Shown here in pieces: positions 32,217-41,756 of a DNA stretch of 64,000 nucleotides (the first letter of the stretch is position 1; every line of letters starts with the position of its first letter). The stretch comes from G958295935 sp965224235 (GTDB lineage Bacteria; Chloroflexota; Dehalococcoidia; Lucifugimonadales; Lucifugimonadaceae). The translations under genes and the position numbers were made by a program. The notes beneath the pieces are model-generated. The model saw nothing but the letters and a program-made list of their open reading frames with translations. It made no database searches and was not told where the DNA came from. The stretch is taken from contig CBDCYP010000001.1 in NCBI GenBank assembly GCA_965224235.1, forward strand, positions 682,001 through 746,000, given 5' to 3'.

Positions 32217-32972
32217 TTATGACGCAGACTTTTTCCAATACTGCTCGAGTTGATCCCGAGGTGTCCAGTCAAGTATCCGCCGCGCCTTTTCACCTGTGAA
32301 TTTCTGGTGCGGAAGATCGGGGAAAACGAAGAAAACCTCGGACCGGGAAGGGAGCTTGTCGAAGTCGACGTCCAGCGCACACCTGAAGCACTCCGCCGCG
32401 TCTCTCCATGAGACCGTGTACGGGACCAGATCGTGGCCCACGTTCGCTATCGGCGAACCCGACTCGGCATTGTCGGTTTCCGGATCGAGGAACATGTAGA
32501 ACAGCAGGTCCATGACGTGGATATCGTGGAACTCGGTAAAGACCCGGCATATCTCTTGTCCCAGAGACTTGGTTAACGCGTACAGGAACGTCCCCGGCTG
32601 GTGTGGAACGTCCGGTCCGATCAGGTGGTCGAACCGTTCGTAGGTGGGACCAGTGGCCGCATAAAAAGGCCCACTGTTTATGACTCTGTCGATGCCGTGT
32701 TCGACCGCCGCCACCATCATGTTGTAGCAACCGCGGGCGCTCACGTCGAACGCCAACTGGCGATCCGTCCGGAGCACCGACAGGTTGATTATTGCGTCCA
32801 TTTCCGCGGCGGCCGATACAACCTGATCGATGTCGGCTACGTCGACCTTCAGGTACTCGTGCGGCGTATCCAGATCGTTAATGTCGCTGAGGCGAAGCTC
32901 GTGCCGGCCCTCCATTGCCTTCACGACGTGTGGGCCGAGCATACCGTTAGCGCCAAGGATGAGTACTTTCAT
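32217..32972 (-). CDS. NAD-dependent epimerase/dehydratase family protein
   Basis: A 251-residue extended SDR. The Rossmann loop is G-A-N-G-M-L-G at residues 7-13, D and N follow in the second strand, and the active-site tyrosine lies in F-L-Y-A-L-T-K (YxxxK). The C-terminal substrate domain is short, like those of simple sugar or carboxylate epimerases. No pathway is indicated. It follows the next gene by 7 bases on the same strand, and both genes are divergent from the sulfatase at 33891; a shared role in using a sulfated sugar is possible but only inferred. Confidence 0.8.
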   Translation of the reverse strand: MKVLILGANGMLGPHVVKAMEGRHELRLSDINDLDTPHEYLKVDVADIDQVVSAAAEMDAIINLSVLRTDRQLAFDVSARGCYNMMVAAVEHGIDRVINSGPFYAATGPTYERFDHLIGPDVPHQPGTFLYALTKSLGQEICRVFTEFHDIHVMDLLFYMFLDPETDNAESGSPIANVGHDLVPYTVSWRDAAECFRCALDVDFDKLPSRSEVFFVFPDLPHQKFTGEKARRILDWTPRDQLEQYWKKSAS

Positions 32973-32979
32973 CGCCAGT

Positions 32980-33684
32980 TCATCCTCTCTTTCGGGGCGT
33001 GTAACCGAGATTGACCGACTGCGCAACGTCGTCCGCGCTCTGCCACGGCTGGCCGGTCAGGAACCGGGCGTCGGGGACGTCCGACTGGATGTGAAATATG
33101 TCGAGCCAACCCGAATGATCGGCGGTGAGGCTCAGTCTTACCGCCTCGATCGCGTCGTCCTCGTACAGGGCCGACGTGGAGGGATTCATTTCCGCGGCAG
33201 GTGTGATTTCACCGAGCCTCAGAATAGTGACTTCAGTCTTCCGTTCCCGCGCGAACTCCCTGCACACGATCTCGCCAAGGTGATAGCAGAGGACCGGCGG
33301 ATCTAACGTGGGCGTCGGTTTCCAACGTTCGGTAACCGCGAACGACGGGTCGTACCCTTCCAGGAGACGCAGCGAACTGAGGTATATGAATCGCGGCACG
33401 CGTTCTTGTGACGCCGCCCACAGCAGGTTGTAGGTGCAGCGCATCTGGTGGTCAAGTTGGTCCGAAACACTGGCGCTCGGATCTACTGCGCCGGAGTGGA
33501 CGATGACATCGGCGCCTTGAACGAGTTCATCTGTGGGCGGAGTGTGGTTGAGGTCGGAACGAATAAACCGGAACGGCGTCGAAACCTCATCCCGGTCGGT
33601 CATGAGGACCTCGTGATCGTCGCCAAGTGAACTCGCTATCTGGCGCGACAGGCCGGCCGCCGCAGAAGTGATCAGTACCTTCAC
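32980..33684 (-). CDS. NAD-dependent epimerase/dehydratase family protein
   Basis: A 234-residue paralogue of the preceding epimerase. The nucleotide loop is degenerate (S-A-A-A-G-L-S) compared with GxxGxxG, D and N strands are present, and the active-site region reads L-C-Y-H-L-G-E, so the YxxxK lysine is replaced by glutamate; catalysis may be changed or lost. The GTG at 33684 has GGAGA upstream. It is the first gene of a two-gene unit with the epimerase at 32217, and the 206-base gap to the divergent sulfatase should hold both promoters. Confidence 0.75.
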   Translation of the reverse strand: MKVLITSAAAGLSRQIASSLGDDHEVLMTDRDEVSTPFRFIRSDLNHTPPTDELVQGADVIVHSGAVDPSASVSDQLDHQMRCTYNLLWAASQERVPRFIYLSSLRLLEGYDPSFAVTERWKPTPTLDPPVLCYHLGEIVCREFARERKTEVTILRLGEITPAAEMNPSTSALYEDDAIEAVRLSLTADHSGWLDIFHIQSDVPDARFLTGQPWQSADDVAQSVNLGYTPRKRG

Positions 33685-33890
33685 AAGTGTTCTCCACCGC
33701 TCGTTTGATTCACCGCAGTATACCGCCGACTCCGGGGCGCAAATTGCGGTTGCGGAATATCCCGGCCCGCATGGGCCGACGTGTGAGCCCATCCCCTCGA
33801 TCAGGGAACTACAAAACCGACTCCGAATCGCCAGGAGAAGGCTACGATAGGGGCGCAATCGTCCAAGCCGGATCTCACAGGAGAATCACG

Positions 33891-35459
33891 TTGAGCCGAA
33901 AGAATGGTCCCAGTCAGCCAGACGCCGCCGGAACCCGGCCTGACCGGCCAGATATCCTGTTCATCCAGTCCGACCAGCACAATCCGGCGGTCATGGGTTG
34001 CTACGGAGACCCGGTCGTCGAGACGCCGCACCTCGACCGCTTGGCGGCCCGCGGCGCCCGCTTTACGTCCGCATACTGCGCGTCGCCGATCTGCGTCCCG
34101 TCGCGCATGTCTCTTATAACGGGCCGGTTTCCGTACGAAAACGAGGTGTGGACAAACGACCAGTCCCTCGATTCGGCGATACCGACATACGCCCACGCGC
34201 TGGGCGCGGCCGGATACCGTCCGGCGCAGATCGGGCGCATGCACTTCAACGGGCCGGACCAGTTGCACGGCTTCGCCGAACGCACCATCGGAGACCACAG
34301 CCCGAACTGGCCCGGCAGTCCGAGGCCGGTCGATCACGGCGCCCTTACAGGGACAGCCGGCCCCGCGAAGATCAGTATCGAGTTGTCAGGCATGGGTCAG
34401 AGCGCATATCAGGTCCACGATGAAGAGGTGACCGACGAAGCAGTGGACTACCTGGACCGGTTCGGCGAGTCAAGAGCGCCCGGCGAATCCCTCTGCCTAT
34501 CGGTCGGCCTCATGCTGCCCCATCAACCGTTCGTCGCCCGTCCTGCCGACTACGCCCGATACGAGGGCCGCGTCGGGCTGCCAACATCCGCCGCAACACC
34601 GCCTGACGACTGCCACCCGTACATACGCTGGTGGCGCAACAGAACCGGTATTGAACGCGTCGGCGAATCTGAGGCCATTCGCGCACGAACCGCATACTGG
34701 GCGCTTGTCGACCGCCTCGACGCCCTGATCGGGCGGATACTTGACGCGGTGGAGCGGAACGGCCTGTCCGACAACCTGATCATCGTGTACACGTCCGATC
34801 ACGGCGACCAGATAGGCGAACACGGGCTTTGGTGGAAGCAGACGTTCTATGAAGGCTCGGCCCGGGTTCCTGCGCTCATTTCGTGGCCACCCGCGATACC
34901 TGTGGGAGTCGTCGTCGAGAACCCTGTCAATCAATTCGACCTCATGGCATCCGTGCTTGATGCGGCCGGCGCGCCGCAACTGCCGCGATCCCGCGCCAAT
35001 AGCCTGCTTGGCCTGCTGAATTCTCCCGAAACAGCGGACTGGCACAATACCGCATTCTCCGAGTACTGCATGAACGATGACTCCGAGGGTTCGGCCTTCT
35101 CGCCCAATCTGGGTGGGCCGGACGTTCACTCTCGGCCGGGCGGCGTCCAAAACCGCATGATCAGGAGCGGACCGTGGAAGCTCAACTATTACCACGGCTT
35201 CAAGCCTCAGCTGTTCAACCTGGACGACGACCCTCAGGAAACGCGGGATCTCGGCGCCGATCCGGCATTTCGCGGAGTGCGGGCAGAACTGATAGATCGC
35301 GTACTGGTGGGATGGGACCCCGAACGGATCAGGCGGAGGATGCGATTGCTCAAGTCAGAGCAGCGGATATTGGAAACGTGGGCGGCAAACATCGACCCGC
35401 CCGACTCGCTGCGTTGGAACCTTAAGCCAGAAATGGACTACCTCGAACCCGACAAATAA
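33891..35459 (+). CDS. Type I sulfatase
   Basis: A 522-residue sulfatase of the choline-sulfatase/phosphonate-monoester-hydrolase style. D28 and Q29 (Q-S-D-Q-H) are metal ligands, the formylglycine site is C68-V-P-S-R72 followed by M-S-L-I-T-G, and Y-T-S-D-H-G-D-Q-I-G-E-H is the second metal motif. Translation starts at a TTG preceded by CAGGAGA; upstream in-frame codons are not conserved. No signal peptide is seen. The last 212 bases are repeated 4075 bases downstream, showing that a related gene once lay there or that an island was inserted through duplication. It needs a formylglycine-generating enzyme encoded elsewhere. Confidence 0.88.
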   Translation: MSRKNGPSQPDAAGTRPDRPDILFIQSDQHNPAVMGCYGDPVVETPHLDRLAARGARFTSAYCASPICVPSRMSLITGRFPYENEVWTNDQSLDSAIPTYAHALGAAGYRPAQIGRMHFNGPDQLHGFAERTIGDHSPNWPGSPRPVDHGALTGTAGPAKISIELSGMGQSAYQVHDEEVTDEAVDYLDRFGESRAPGESLCLSVGLMLPHQPFVARPADYARYEGRVGLPTSAATPPDDCHPYIRWWRNRTGIERVGESEAIRARTAYWALVDRLDALIGRILDAVERNGLSDNLIIVYTSDHGDQIGEHGLWWKQTFYEGSARVPALISWPPAIPVGVVVENPVNQFDLMASVLDAAGAPQLPRSRANSLLGLLNSPETADWHNTAFSEYCMNDDSEGSAFSPNLGGPDVHSRPGGVQNRMIRSGPWKLNYYHGFKPQLFNLDDDPQETRDLGADPAFRGVRAELIDRVLVGWDPERIRRRMRLLKSEQRILETWAANIDPPDSLRWNLKPEMDYLEPDK

Positions 35460-35466
35460 TAACCGG

Positions 35467-35722
35467 TCAGGCAAACATCCCACAGTCATTCGGGTTCACA
35501 CTGACCGGCAGGATGGGAACGGCGTTGTCGATGCGCTCCCGGCGCAGCATCTCCCTGTAGTCCGCGTAGCCGGGGACACCGAAGCGCTCGCAGAAGAGCC
35601 CCAGGTTCTCGGCGTCCGTGTCCGCCGCGGCGACGACCTCAGTCGCCGGGTTGAGGGCGTAGGCCCGCGCGTGGGCAGCGCCCTATCCGCTCGCAACCGA
35701 TCACGCCGACTCTGTAAGTCAT
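35467..35722 (-). pseudogene. Fragment of a Gfo/Idh/MocA oxidoreductase
   Basis: The start reads MTYRVGVIGCERIGR, an N-terminal Rossmann loop, then a frame change leads into AYALNPATEVVAAADTDAEN and FGVPGYADYREMLR, followed by a truncated end. This is the first ~80 residues of the sugar-dehydrogenase family with the remainder missing. Confidence 0.7.
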
Positions 35723-35750
35723 CCGCCGCCTCTCCTGCGCGTCTCGCCGG

Positions 35751-36078
35751 CTACTCCAGCCAGTCCCCGTGCTTCGCCATGAGGGTCTCGTAGCACTTCT
35801 CGTATGTCTCGATGTCCACGCCGTGGTAAGGGGAGAGGAGGCGCGGCGGCATGTCGACTCCCCCCGGCCGGACCATCATCTTGTCGTACGCCCCGTCGAT
35901 CATCGAGCGGTCCCGGACAGGGCCGAGGAAGTCGTTGGCGGCCGCCACGGTCCTGGCCTGTATGCGGAAAAGGTTCTCGAAGTCGCCCTCGACGCCGTAC
36001 CTGAAGTACTCCAGCGTCCTCTTCGGCATCATGGGCCCGTATGAGGCGAGGAGAGGGCACTCGCCGTGCAGGCAGCAG
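35751..36078 (-). pseudogene. C-terminal fragment of a DapA-like aldolase
   Basis: The frame reads GPMMPKRTLEYFRYGVEGD, then ARTVAAANDFLGPVRDR and SMIDGAYDKMMVRPGG, ending LMAKHGDWLE and stop. This is the end of a dihydrodipicolinate-synthase/N-acetylneuraminate-lyase family protein; the catalytic first two thirds are absent. Its 28-base spacing to the Gfo/Idh fragment suggests a former operon. Confidence 0.65.
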
Positions 36079-36791
36079 CCGACTGGACCTGTAGGCCGCG
36101 CCTGCTTCCTGCCTCGTCGGAACGTGCAACGGGTATAACAACCGGAGGCTTTTGTCATTTAGATGCGAGGCCTTTTCTTTGCACAGCCAGGCCTCTGGTA
36201 CAGGAAAGGCGGTCCCGCAGCGCCTCCTTCGTACTCCTCCATCACGGCGCTCGCAAGCCAACAAACTCTTCCGTTCCGTTGTCACAGCAAGGCCCTACAT
36301 AATGCAGAGTACAACGCGAGTGCAAGCTGACCATCAGGTTCGAGAAGGTCTGAATCAACTGAGGACACAAGATGACTTTCGGGAGGAAACGATTGCGAAG
36401 GAAGCAAACGCTGGTATTGATATCAGGCGCTCCAGGTACCGAAGCTAATGACGAATGTTCGGCTGGCGGCCGGACACAAATGCACATCGTGGTTTCTTTT
36501 AGGAACACCGCATCCCCTGGCTTTCCCCGCAGATAATTCCGTTTCAATTGATTCACCAGCTTCTCGTAAGAGTTATCGCAGTTCGACTCTACCGGGGACT
36601 CGTGATCAAGTTCCTTCGCCGCGCCAATCGTGATTAGGACGGATGCGTCGAACAAAGACGACAAAGATTACTTCGGCCTTAGGCTCGTTTCTGAATCATT
36701 TAGTTACCGTGCTTATGAACGATGACACAAGAAATATTTCATTATCCGTTGCAATTCTGTCATATCGAAGCACGACCGAGGACATTTTCGG
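36079..36791. other. A/T-richer region without a supported gene
   Basis: About 700 bases of distinctly lower GC than the surroundings. Frames on both strands are open, for instance a minus-strand frame 36242-36664 starting MSSLFDASVLITIGAAKEL and a short plus-strand frame at 36372 starting MTFGRKRLRRKQTL, but none has a convincing ribosome site or family match. Confidence 0.4.
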
Positions 36792-38126
36792 CTACGTGCT
36801 CCCAGGAACCAAGCGTCCGGGACAATTGAGAATACTTCGTATAACGCTCAACATTTCATGCCACGGGACCTCGCGCGACATCGCGAACGCCAAGTCTCGA
36901 AGTTGAACTCGGTCATTGGACATCTCTTCTGGCCCAAAAAACACTGCGATTCTAGCCCGTTGTTTGTTGGCCCATTTCATTTGACTTCTTAATGAAGCCT
37001 GACCCAAGTAAATGTCAACGGTTATGCCGGCCTGCCGAAGTTCGGTGGCCATTCGGATATAGTAAGCCCAATAAGTTTCTCCGAAATTGAAGATAACTAC
37101 CGAAGGACGCACGTGATCCTCTACGTTCACAGAGCGTAACACCGCCGCAATGCGATCCAGGCCGAGAGAACCACCTACACCTGCAAGCGGCCGGCTCGTG
37201 AAGTGTTGCGTAAGATCACTATATCTACCCCCGCTCGCAACAGCGCCAATGGCCTCTTCGGAATCCACGTACGCCTCGAACACAATTCCAGTGTAGTAGT
37301 CCATACCTCTTACGGTTAAAAAATCAATGGATAAATATTTCTCTAGACCAAGCACACTAGTGACATCCAATAGCTGGCTCAAGTTTCGTATCCCATCAGT
37401 ACCAGAATCGCTGTCAGCCACAAACTTCCCAGCTTGTGCCAACTTCTCCTCGTTGGTGCCAGACAGACTAAACGCCCTTAAAACATTTGTCGCAAGGACT
37501 TGCGACAGTCCCAAGTCTCTGAGTTCGACTTGCACTTTCTCCGTACCCTGTTTTTGAACTTTATCAATAGCTCGCAATATAGGCAAAGCAAGATGCTGAA
37601 CCCCCAGAGCGCGCAACATTGCGTTAGCGACCTGACGGTCGCTCAGCCGAATAGTAAAGTTTTCTATTCTCAGACTGCATAATGCGTCGCAAAGGGTTAC
37701 GATAGTTTCAATATCAGCCAGACCACTTTGGGCGCCAATAATATCGAAATCACACTGGTAGAACTCACGATAACGACCCCGTTGAGGATTTTCACCCCGC
37801 CAAACGAGACCGACCTGATACCTCTTGAAAGGAAAGGTCAAGCGATGTTGGTGCTCAGAAACAAACCGGGCGAACGGGACGGTCAGATCGAATCGCAGCC
37901 CTATTTCTCGTTCACCCGCATCTTTGAATTGATAAATGAGTCTGTCTGATTCTTCGCCCGCCTTTGCTTGAAGAACATCGAGATATTCGATCGCAGGTGT
38001 TTCTATCGGAACATAACCGTGCGTCTTAAAAACACTCCTCGCAAGACTGACCATCTCCTCCATGCGGCGCGCGTCGTCCGGAAGAAGATCCCTAAATCCC
38101 CTTAAAGTCCGGGGCTGAGCCGTCAT
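36792..38126 (-). CDS. hisS: Histidyl-tRNA synthetase
   Basis: A 444-residue class II synthetase. Motif 2 is R-G-R-Y-R-E-F-Y-Q-C-D-F-D, the histidine-specific region A-S-G-G-R-Y-S-D-L follows, and motif 3 contains G-G-S-L-G-L-D-R. The C-terminal anticodon-binding domain is present. Base composition is visibly A/T-richer than in neighbouring genes, and the gene lies in an island between direct repeats of a sulfatase 3' end, so lateral acquisition is likely. It may replace or supplement the native HisRS; a second hisS may exist elsewhere. A frame-disrupted gene of unknown function precedes it by 43 bases. Confidence 0.93.
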   Translation of the reverse strand: MTAQPRTLRGFRDLLPDDARRMEEMVSLARSVFKTHGYVPIETPAIEYLDVLQAKAGEESDRLIYQFKDAGEREIGLRFDLTVPFARFVSEHQHRLTFPFKRYQVGLVWRGENPQRGRYREFYQCDFDIIGAQSGLADIETIVTLCDALCSLRIENFTIRLSDRQVANAMLRALGVQHLALPILRAIDKVQKQGTEKVQVELRDLGLSQVLATNVLRAFSLSGTNEEKLAQAGKFVADSDSGTDGIRNLSQLLDVTSVLGLEKYLSIDFLTVRGMDYYTGIVFEAYVDSEEAIGAVASGGRYSDLTQHFTSRPLAGVGGSLGLDRIAAVLRSVNVEDHVRPSVVIFNFGETYWAYYIRMATELRQAGITVDIYLGQASLRSQMKWANKQRARIAVFFGPEEMSNDRVQLRDLAFAMSREVPWHEMLSVIRSILNCPGRLVPGST

Positions 38127-38169
38127 GGCCTTCGCTGCTCCATATCAAGAACGCAGGCAGACGATGATT

Positions 38170-38857
38170 TCATCTCTCAGGGTGCGGCGAATTGCGAGCT
38201 TCGAAGAAGTCGGATAACAAATCACGAACTTCATGACGCATCAACATCCCATCGTCAGTCACGTATAAGTCGTACTCAGGCTCATAGTAGAATTTTGCCC
38301 AACGGTCCTTGAATAGCCTCTGTACTCCATCCATCAGCGAAAGGCCGAAATTCGGATACACATTATCAACAGCGTGGGCAAAATAGTGACTCATCCCTCG
38401 TTGCCAAGTCGTGCTTACCCGGCGTTCCTCGTAGTTCTGAACGCTGTACTTTGGATAACAAGCATCGAGTACAACCTTTGGAACTCGCCAGATGGACATT
38501 AACAGACGGATATCGCCGAACTCTCTGACTGGAAATGCCATAGGCGTCCGACCGTTTGTAAGGTTGTAGTTAAGTTCGCTCAGGATGTCTTCTCGGTTAA
38601 AACCCCAGGCAGTACTCGGTTGTGCCGTAAACTCTACACAGTTATCTGGCGACTGATGAGATCAAAAAGGTACCTGCAAAGTGGGTGGTTTCGCGGCCGT
38701 ATCGCAGCCGAAAGGACTCGATTAACTCCTCCGGCCCTGACTTCATCGCTAAAAGGTTACCGATGTCCCTGGGAAATAGTTTTTTGTGTGCAACGGACTC
38801 CGGTAGAGACGGTTCAATCACTAGAGTAAATGCGACGAGCCTTTTAGTCGTTGACAA
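38170..38857 (-). pseudogene. Unknown protein, split by one frameshift, upstream of hisS
   Basis: The frame opens MSTTKRLVAFTLVIEPSLPE and runs to a stop at 38642; a shift of one base continues as SHQSPDNCVEFTAQ and GRTPMAFPVREFGD to RNSPHPER at 38170, giving ~229 residues in all. I recognise no family. The second part is soluble, with many aromatic residues. The break could be a real mutation or a sequencing indel. It shares low GC with hisS and may have come in with it. Confidence 0.5.
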
Positions 38858-38959
38858 ACTGCTACGACCATGACACTCCTCCTGTGCCTTCCTCCTGTGC
38901 CTTGTCCGGCTGAGATGTTAACTCGGGACAAGAACACTGTCAAGAGTCTGGTCTGATCA

Positions 38960-39320
38960 AATACGTCCCGTGCACATTACTTCCCTTCAGAACAGGCTCG
39001 CCCGCCTCAGGCTTCTCATCGTCGATGACCTTGGCTTCGTTCTGCACTTCCAGTAGTGAACAGTAGTGAACGAGAATCTTCGGCCCGGATAGACCCACCT
39101 ACGTCCTGATCGGCAGCGTGACTCACCGCTCGAAACATCAAGCGAAAACAGGCCAGAGTCGGCGCCTACCAGCGAGTACGTCAATTCGGTTCAGGGTCGA
39201 TGGCTGCGACCAGATCGCCGATTTATGTTTTTGCCTCGGCGTTCACTCTGACCTCGATCGACACGTAGAGAACCTCGAACTCCGGCGGTTCGTTGAGGTC
39301 TGCGACCGTGACCATCACGC
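38960..39320 (-). pseudogene. Remnant of a cadherin-like repeat protein
   Basis: Minus-strand pieces read VMVTVADLNEPPEFE (the V-x-D-x-N-E-P-P cadherin linker), then IGDLVAAIDPEPN, then, after a stop and frame change, LTYSLVGADSGLFSLDVSSG. These are consecutive parts of bacterial cadherin repeats. Stops and frame changes exclude function. Confidence 0.6.
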
Positions 39321-39322
39321 CT

Positions 39323-39534
39323 ATCTCGGCGCCGATCCGCCATTTCGCGGAGTGCGGGCAGAACTGATAGATCGCGTACTGGTGGGATGGGACCCCGAAC
39401 GGATCAGGCGGAGGATGCGATTGCTCAAGTCAGAGCAGCGGATATTGGAGATGTGGGCAGCAAACATCGACCCGCCCGACTCCCTCCGCTGGGACCTGAG
39501 ACCCGAGATGGACTATCTCGAAGCTGACCGGTAA
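39323..39534 (+). pseudogene. Duplicated 3' end of the sulfatase gene
   Basis: This 212-base block aligns without gaps to 35248-35459 at an offset of 4075 and ends at the equivalent stop codon. It encodes the last ~70 residues (GADPPFRGVRAELIDRVLVG...). Differences are scattered and partly synonymous, so the copy is not very recent. The upstream part of the second gene is absent. Confidence 0.9.
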
Positions 39535-39599
39535 ACGCAGGTCAGGTCGGGCCCTAGCCACCGGCTGATTCATGACGCCGGAGATCGTCGGGGGAAGAT

Positions 39600-41756
39600 T
39601 CATTCCTGCCGGAAGTCCAGCACATAAGCCGCCGGACTGCCCGCCTCACGCGTCACCGCGCTAACGATGACCGCCACCTGCTCGTCCGGTTCGGCATTTA
39701 CGTCTGCCAGCCGAATCTCGCCGTCGGCCTCATCATCCAGGAGCAGTCGTGTGACTTCAGCCCCGCCTCCGGGCAATCTTCGTACGATCTGCACTAGAAA
39801 CTCTTCCGGCACCAGGTTATTCAGCCTGGCGAACCCGTCCGCCTCCCAGCCTCCGTCGCTCTCGGCATCATCGGTCCACCCGATCTCCTCCAACACAAAG
39901 TCGTCGAGGCACAATCCCCTGCCGTTTACAGCGTCGTCGGTCACGTACTCAAATCTGATCAGCGCCTCGCCACCCGCGTAAGGCGTCAGATCGACTGAAT
40001 CCTCAACCCATCCGGTCGATTCGCCTGTGATACCAGGCCCAAAACTCGTCCCGTTGGGATTTTCGTTCGTCGTAAGCGTTGTTTCGAGGATGGTCCATGT
40101 CTCGCCGCCGTCCTCCGACACCTCGACGTAAGCAAAGTCCCACTCAGCCTCCACCGAATACCAAACGTTGAAGGTTAGCGTCGCGGCGTCCGTGCCGGTG
40201 AGATCGAATCGGCGTGTCAACGTGGTATCTATGCCGTCGCCGTCGTTGCTCCACCAACAGGCGTCGCCGCTATGCGGCGCGACCGGGAAGAGCTCCGCTC
40301 CCGGGTCGCCGTTGAAAGTGATAGTCAGCTCGTCCGATGGGAAATTCACGATGTAGTAGTCGGCGCCGAACTGGGCAACGTCGCTTTCGTATGTCTTGGG
40401 CAAACTGACAAATTGCGAGAAGACGCGAACGGCCGAGCGGAGGTTGCGGGCAGTGGACGAATATCGGCCGTCGGCGCTGTCGAGGTAGTTGGCGACGACC
40501 CAGTCTCTGAACACGTCGAGTGAGGTGACGTCTTGCCCATTGCGCTGTAACACAAGGTCGACGGATTCGAGCCCGTCTGTCGGCTCTCTTACCAACTCTG
40601 CGATCAGACGTTCTCCGCCGTAGTGCTCGGTCAGATAGTCCAGGAACAGGTTGGCCCCTCCGTACGATGGCGTGCGATCCTGTGTTCCGGATGGCCATTG
40701 GGTCAGGGACGTTCCCGGACGCCGCAGGTAGTCAGCGATTCTGGGCGCCCAGTGACCCGCTTTCCCCGCGGCGAGCTCGGACAGGCCCTCGTTCAACCAG
40801 CTTTCTTCGTCGGAGTCCGCCGCCCAATGCACGGCGTGCTGGAGTTCGTGCGCCAGCACCGCCGAATAGGAGGGGGAACCCACAGGAAGAGCGGCCGAAA
40901 TGTAGATCGATTCCCGTTCGTTACTGTGCGGCAGAATCTCGGCAGAATAGGCGTCGGCGCTTGAGAAATAGCCCGCTATCCCCGGCCGGAGGCGGGTATG
41001 AAAGATGACCAGACGCGGATCGCCGTCGATCCCTGGGGACCTGATTCCTCCAAACAGACCAGTTACGGTCGGCCACACGTTCGACTCGAACTCATCGACC
41101 GCAGTGTCCAGATCGGCCTGATCTATCTCCGCTGCGGCGTCGAACACCCAATAGGCGTTGTCGCTGGCAGCCTCGACGACGCCATCGACGAGGACATTCC
41201 CACCCGGGCGGTTTACCCAAAACCTGGTTTGGTCTCCCCGGTTAAGCGGTCCTGAATCGACAGACGTCGACTCCGTGTCAGACGACTGCAACTTGAAGCG
41301 CCTTGCGAGGTCGACCACGTCACGGGAAGGAGGTCGCGGAATTATCTGCTCCCTGACTACCGGAATCGGGGTCGGTTCCGGCGCCGATGGAACTGTGGCG
41401 GCCGATCGGACCGCGTCAGGGTTTGGGGTCGGTGTCGGAGGAGGCGTTGGGGTGGGCGTCGGGAAAGGTATCTGACTCGGTACCGGCCCGCCTGCAGTGG
41501 GGTTCGTTACCGTAGCGACAGTCGTCGCGGTCGACATCTCGGTAGTTGGCGATTCGGGTTCGGCGGTCGCGGTGGAAGGCGCGGCTGGGCTCGCTGCCGT
41601 GCAGGCAAACGCAACTAGCAGCGCTACGATCCCCGAAGCGGCGATGATTCTCACGATCCGGGTTTTCGGAAGTCTGCCGGTACGGATTCGGAATAGATCA
41701 ACCAATGACTGTCGGCGAAACCGGGACCTGCGGCGCGGGCTAACGGCTCGCCCCAT
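39600..41756 (-). CDS. Secreted zinc metalloprotease (gluzincin-like lipoprotein)
   Basis: A 718-residue exported protein. A basic N-terminus and hydrophobic stretch end in a lipobox-like A-F-A-C, then a long Pro/Thr linker (PTPTPTPPPTPTPNP). The catalytic centre is H303-E-L-Q-H307 with the third ligand E323 in L-N-E-G-L-S-E, the gluzincin arrangement. After about residue 470 comes a beta-sandwich like that of immune inhibitor A/M6 proteases (WWSNDGDGIDTTLTRRFDL...LCLDDFVLEEIGW). It would degrade proteins at the cell surface or outside. The start overlaps the end of pth by 17 bases, so it is probably co-transcribed with ligA and pth, though the true start may be further in. Confidence 0.82.
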   Translation of the reverse strand: MGRAVSPRRRSRFRRQSLVDLFRIRTGRLPKTRIVRIIAASGIVALLVAFACTAASPAAPSTATAEPESPTTEMSTATTVATVTNPTAGGPVPSQIPFPTPTPTPPPTPTPNPDAVRSAATVPSAPEPTPIPVVREQIIPRPPSRDVVDLARRFKLQSSDTESTSVDSGPLNRGDQTRFWVNRPGGNVLVDGVVEAASDNAYWVFDAAAEIDQADLDTAVDEFESNVWPTVTGLFGGIRSPGIDGDPRLVIFHTRLRPGIAGYFSSADAYSAEILPHSNERESIYISAALPVGSPSYSAVLAHELQHAVHWAADSDEESWLNEGLSELAAGKAGHWAPRIADYLRRPGTSLTQWPSGTQDRTPSYGGANLFLDYLTEHYGGERLIAELVREPTDGLESVDLVLQRNGQDVTSLDVFRDWVVANYLDSADGRYSSTARNLRSAVRVFSQFVSLPKTYESDVAQFGADYYIVNFPSDELTITFNGDPGAELFPVAPHSGDACWWSNDGDGIDTTLTRRFDLTGTDAATLTFNVWYSVEAEWDFAYVEVSEDGGETWTILETTLTTNENPNGTSFGPGITGESTGWVEDSVDLTPYAGGEALIRFEYVTDDAVNGRGLCLDDFVLEEIGWTDDAESDGGWEADGFARLNNLVPEEFLVQIVRRLPGGGAEVTRLLLDDEADGEIRLADVNAEPDEQVAVIVSAVTREAGSPAAYVLDFRQE

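Noticed and set aside
36242..36664. PIN-domain-like protein (minus-strand frame starting MSSLFDASVLI)
   Set aside because: Only the first few residues resemble a PIN start, the acidic quartet is missing, and there is no ribosome site.
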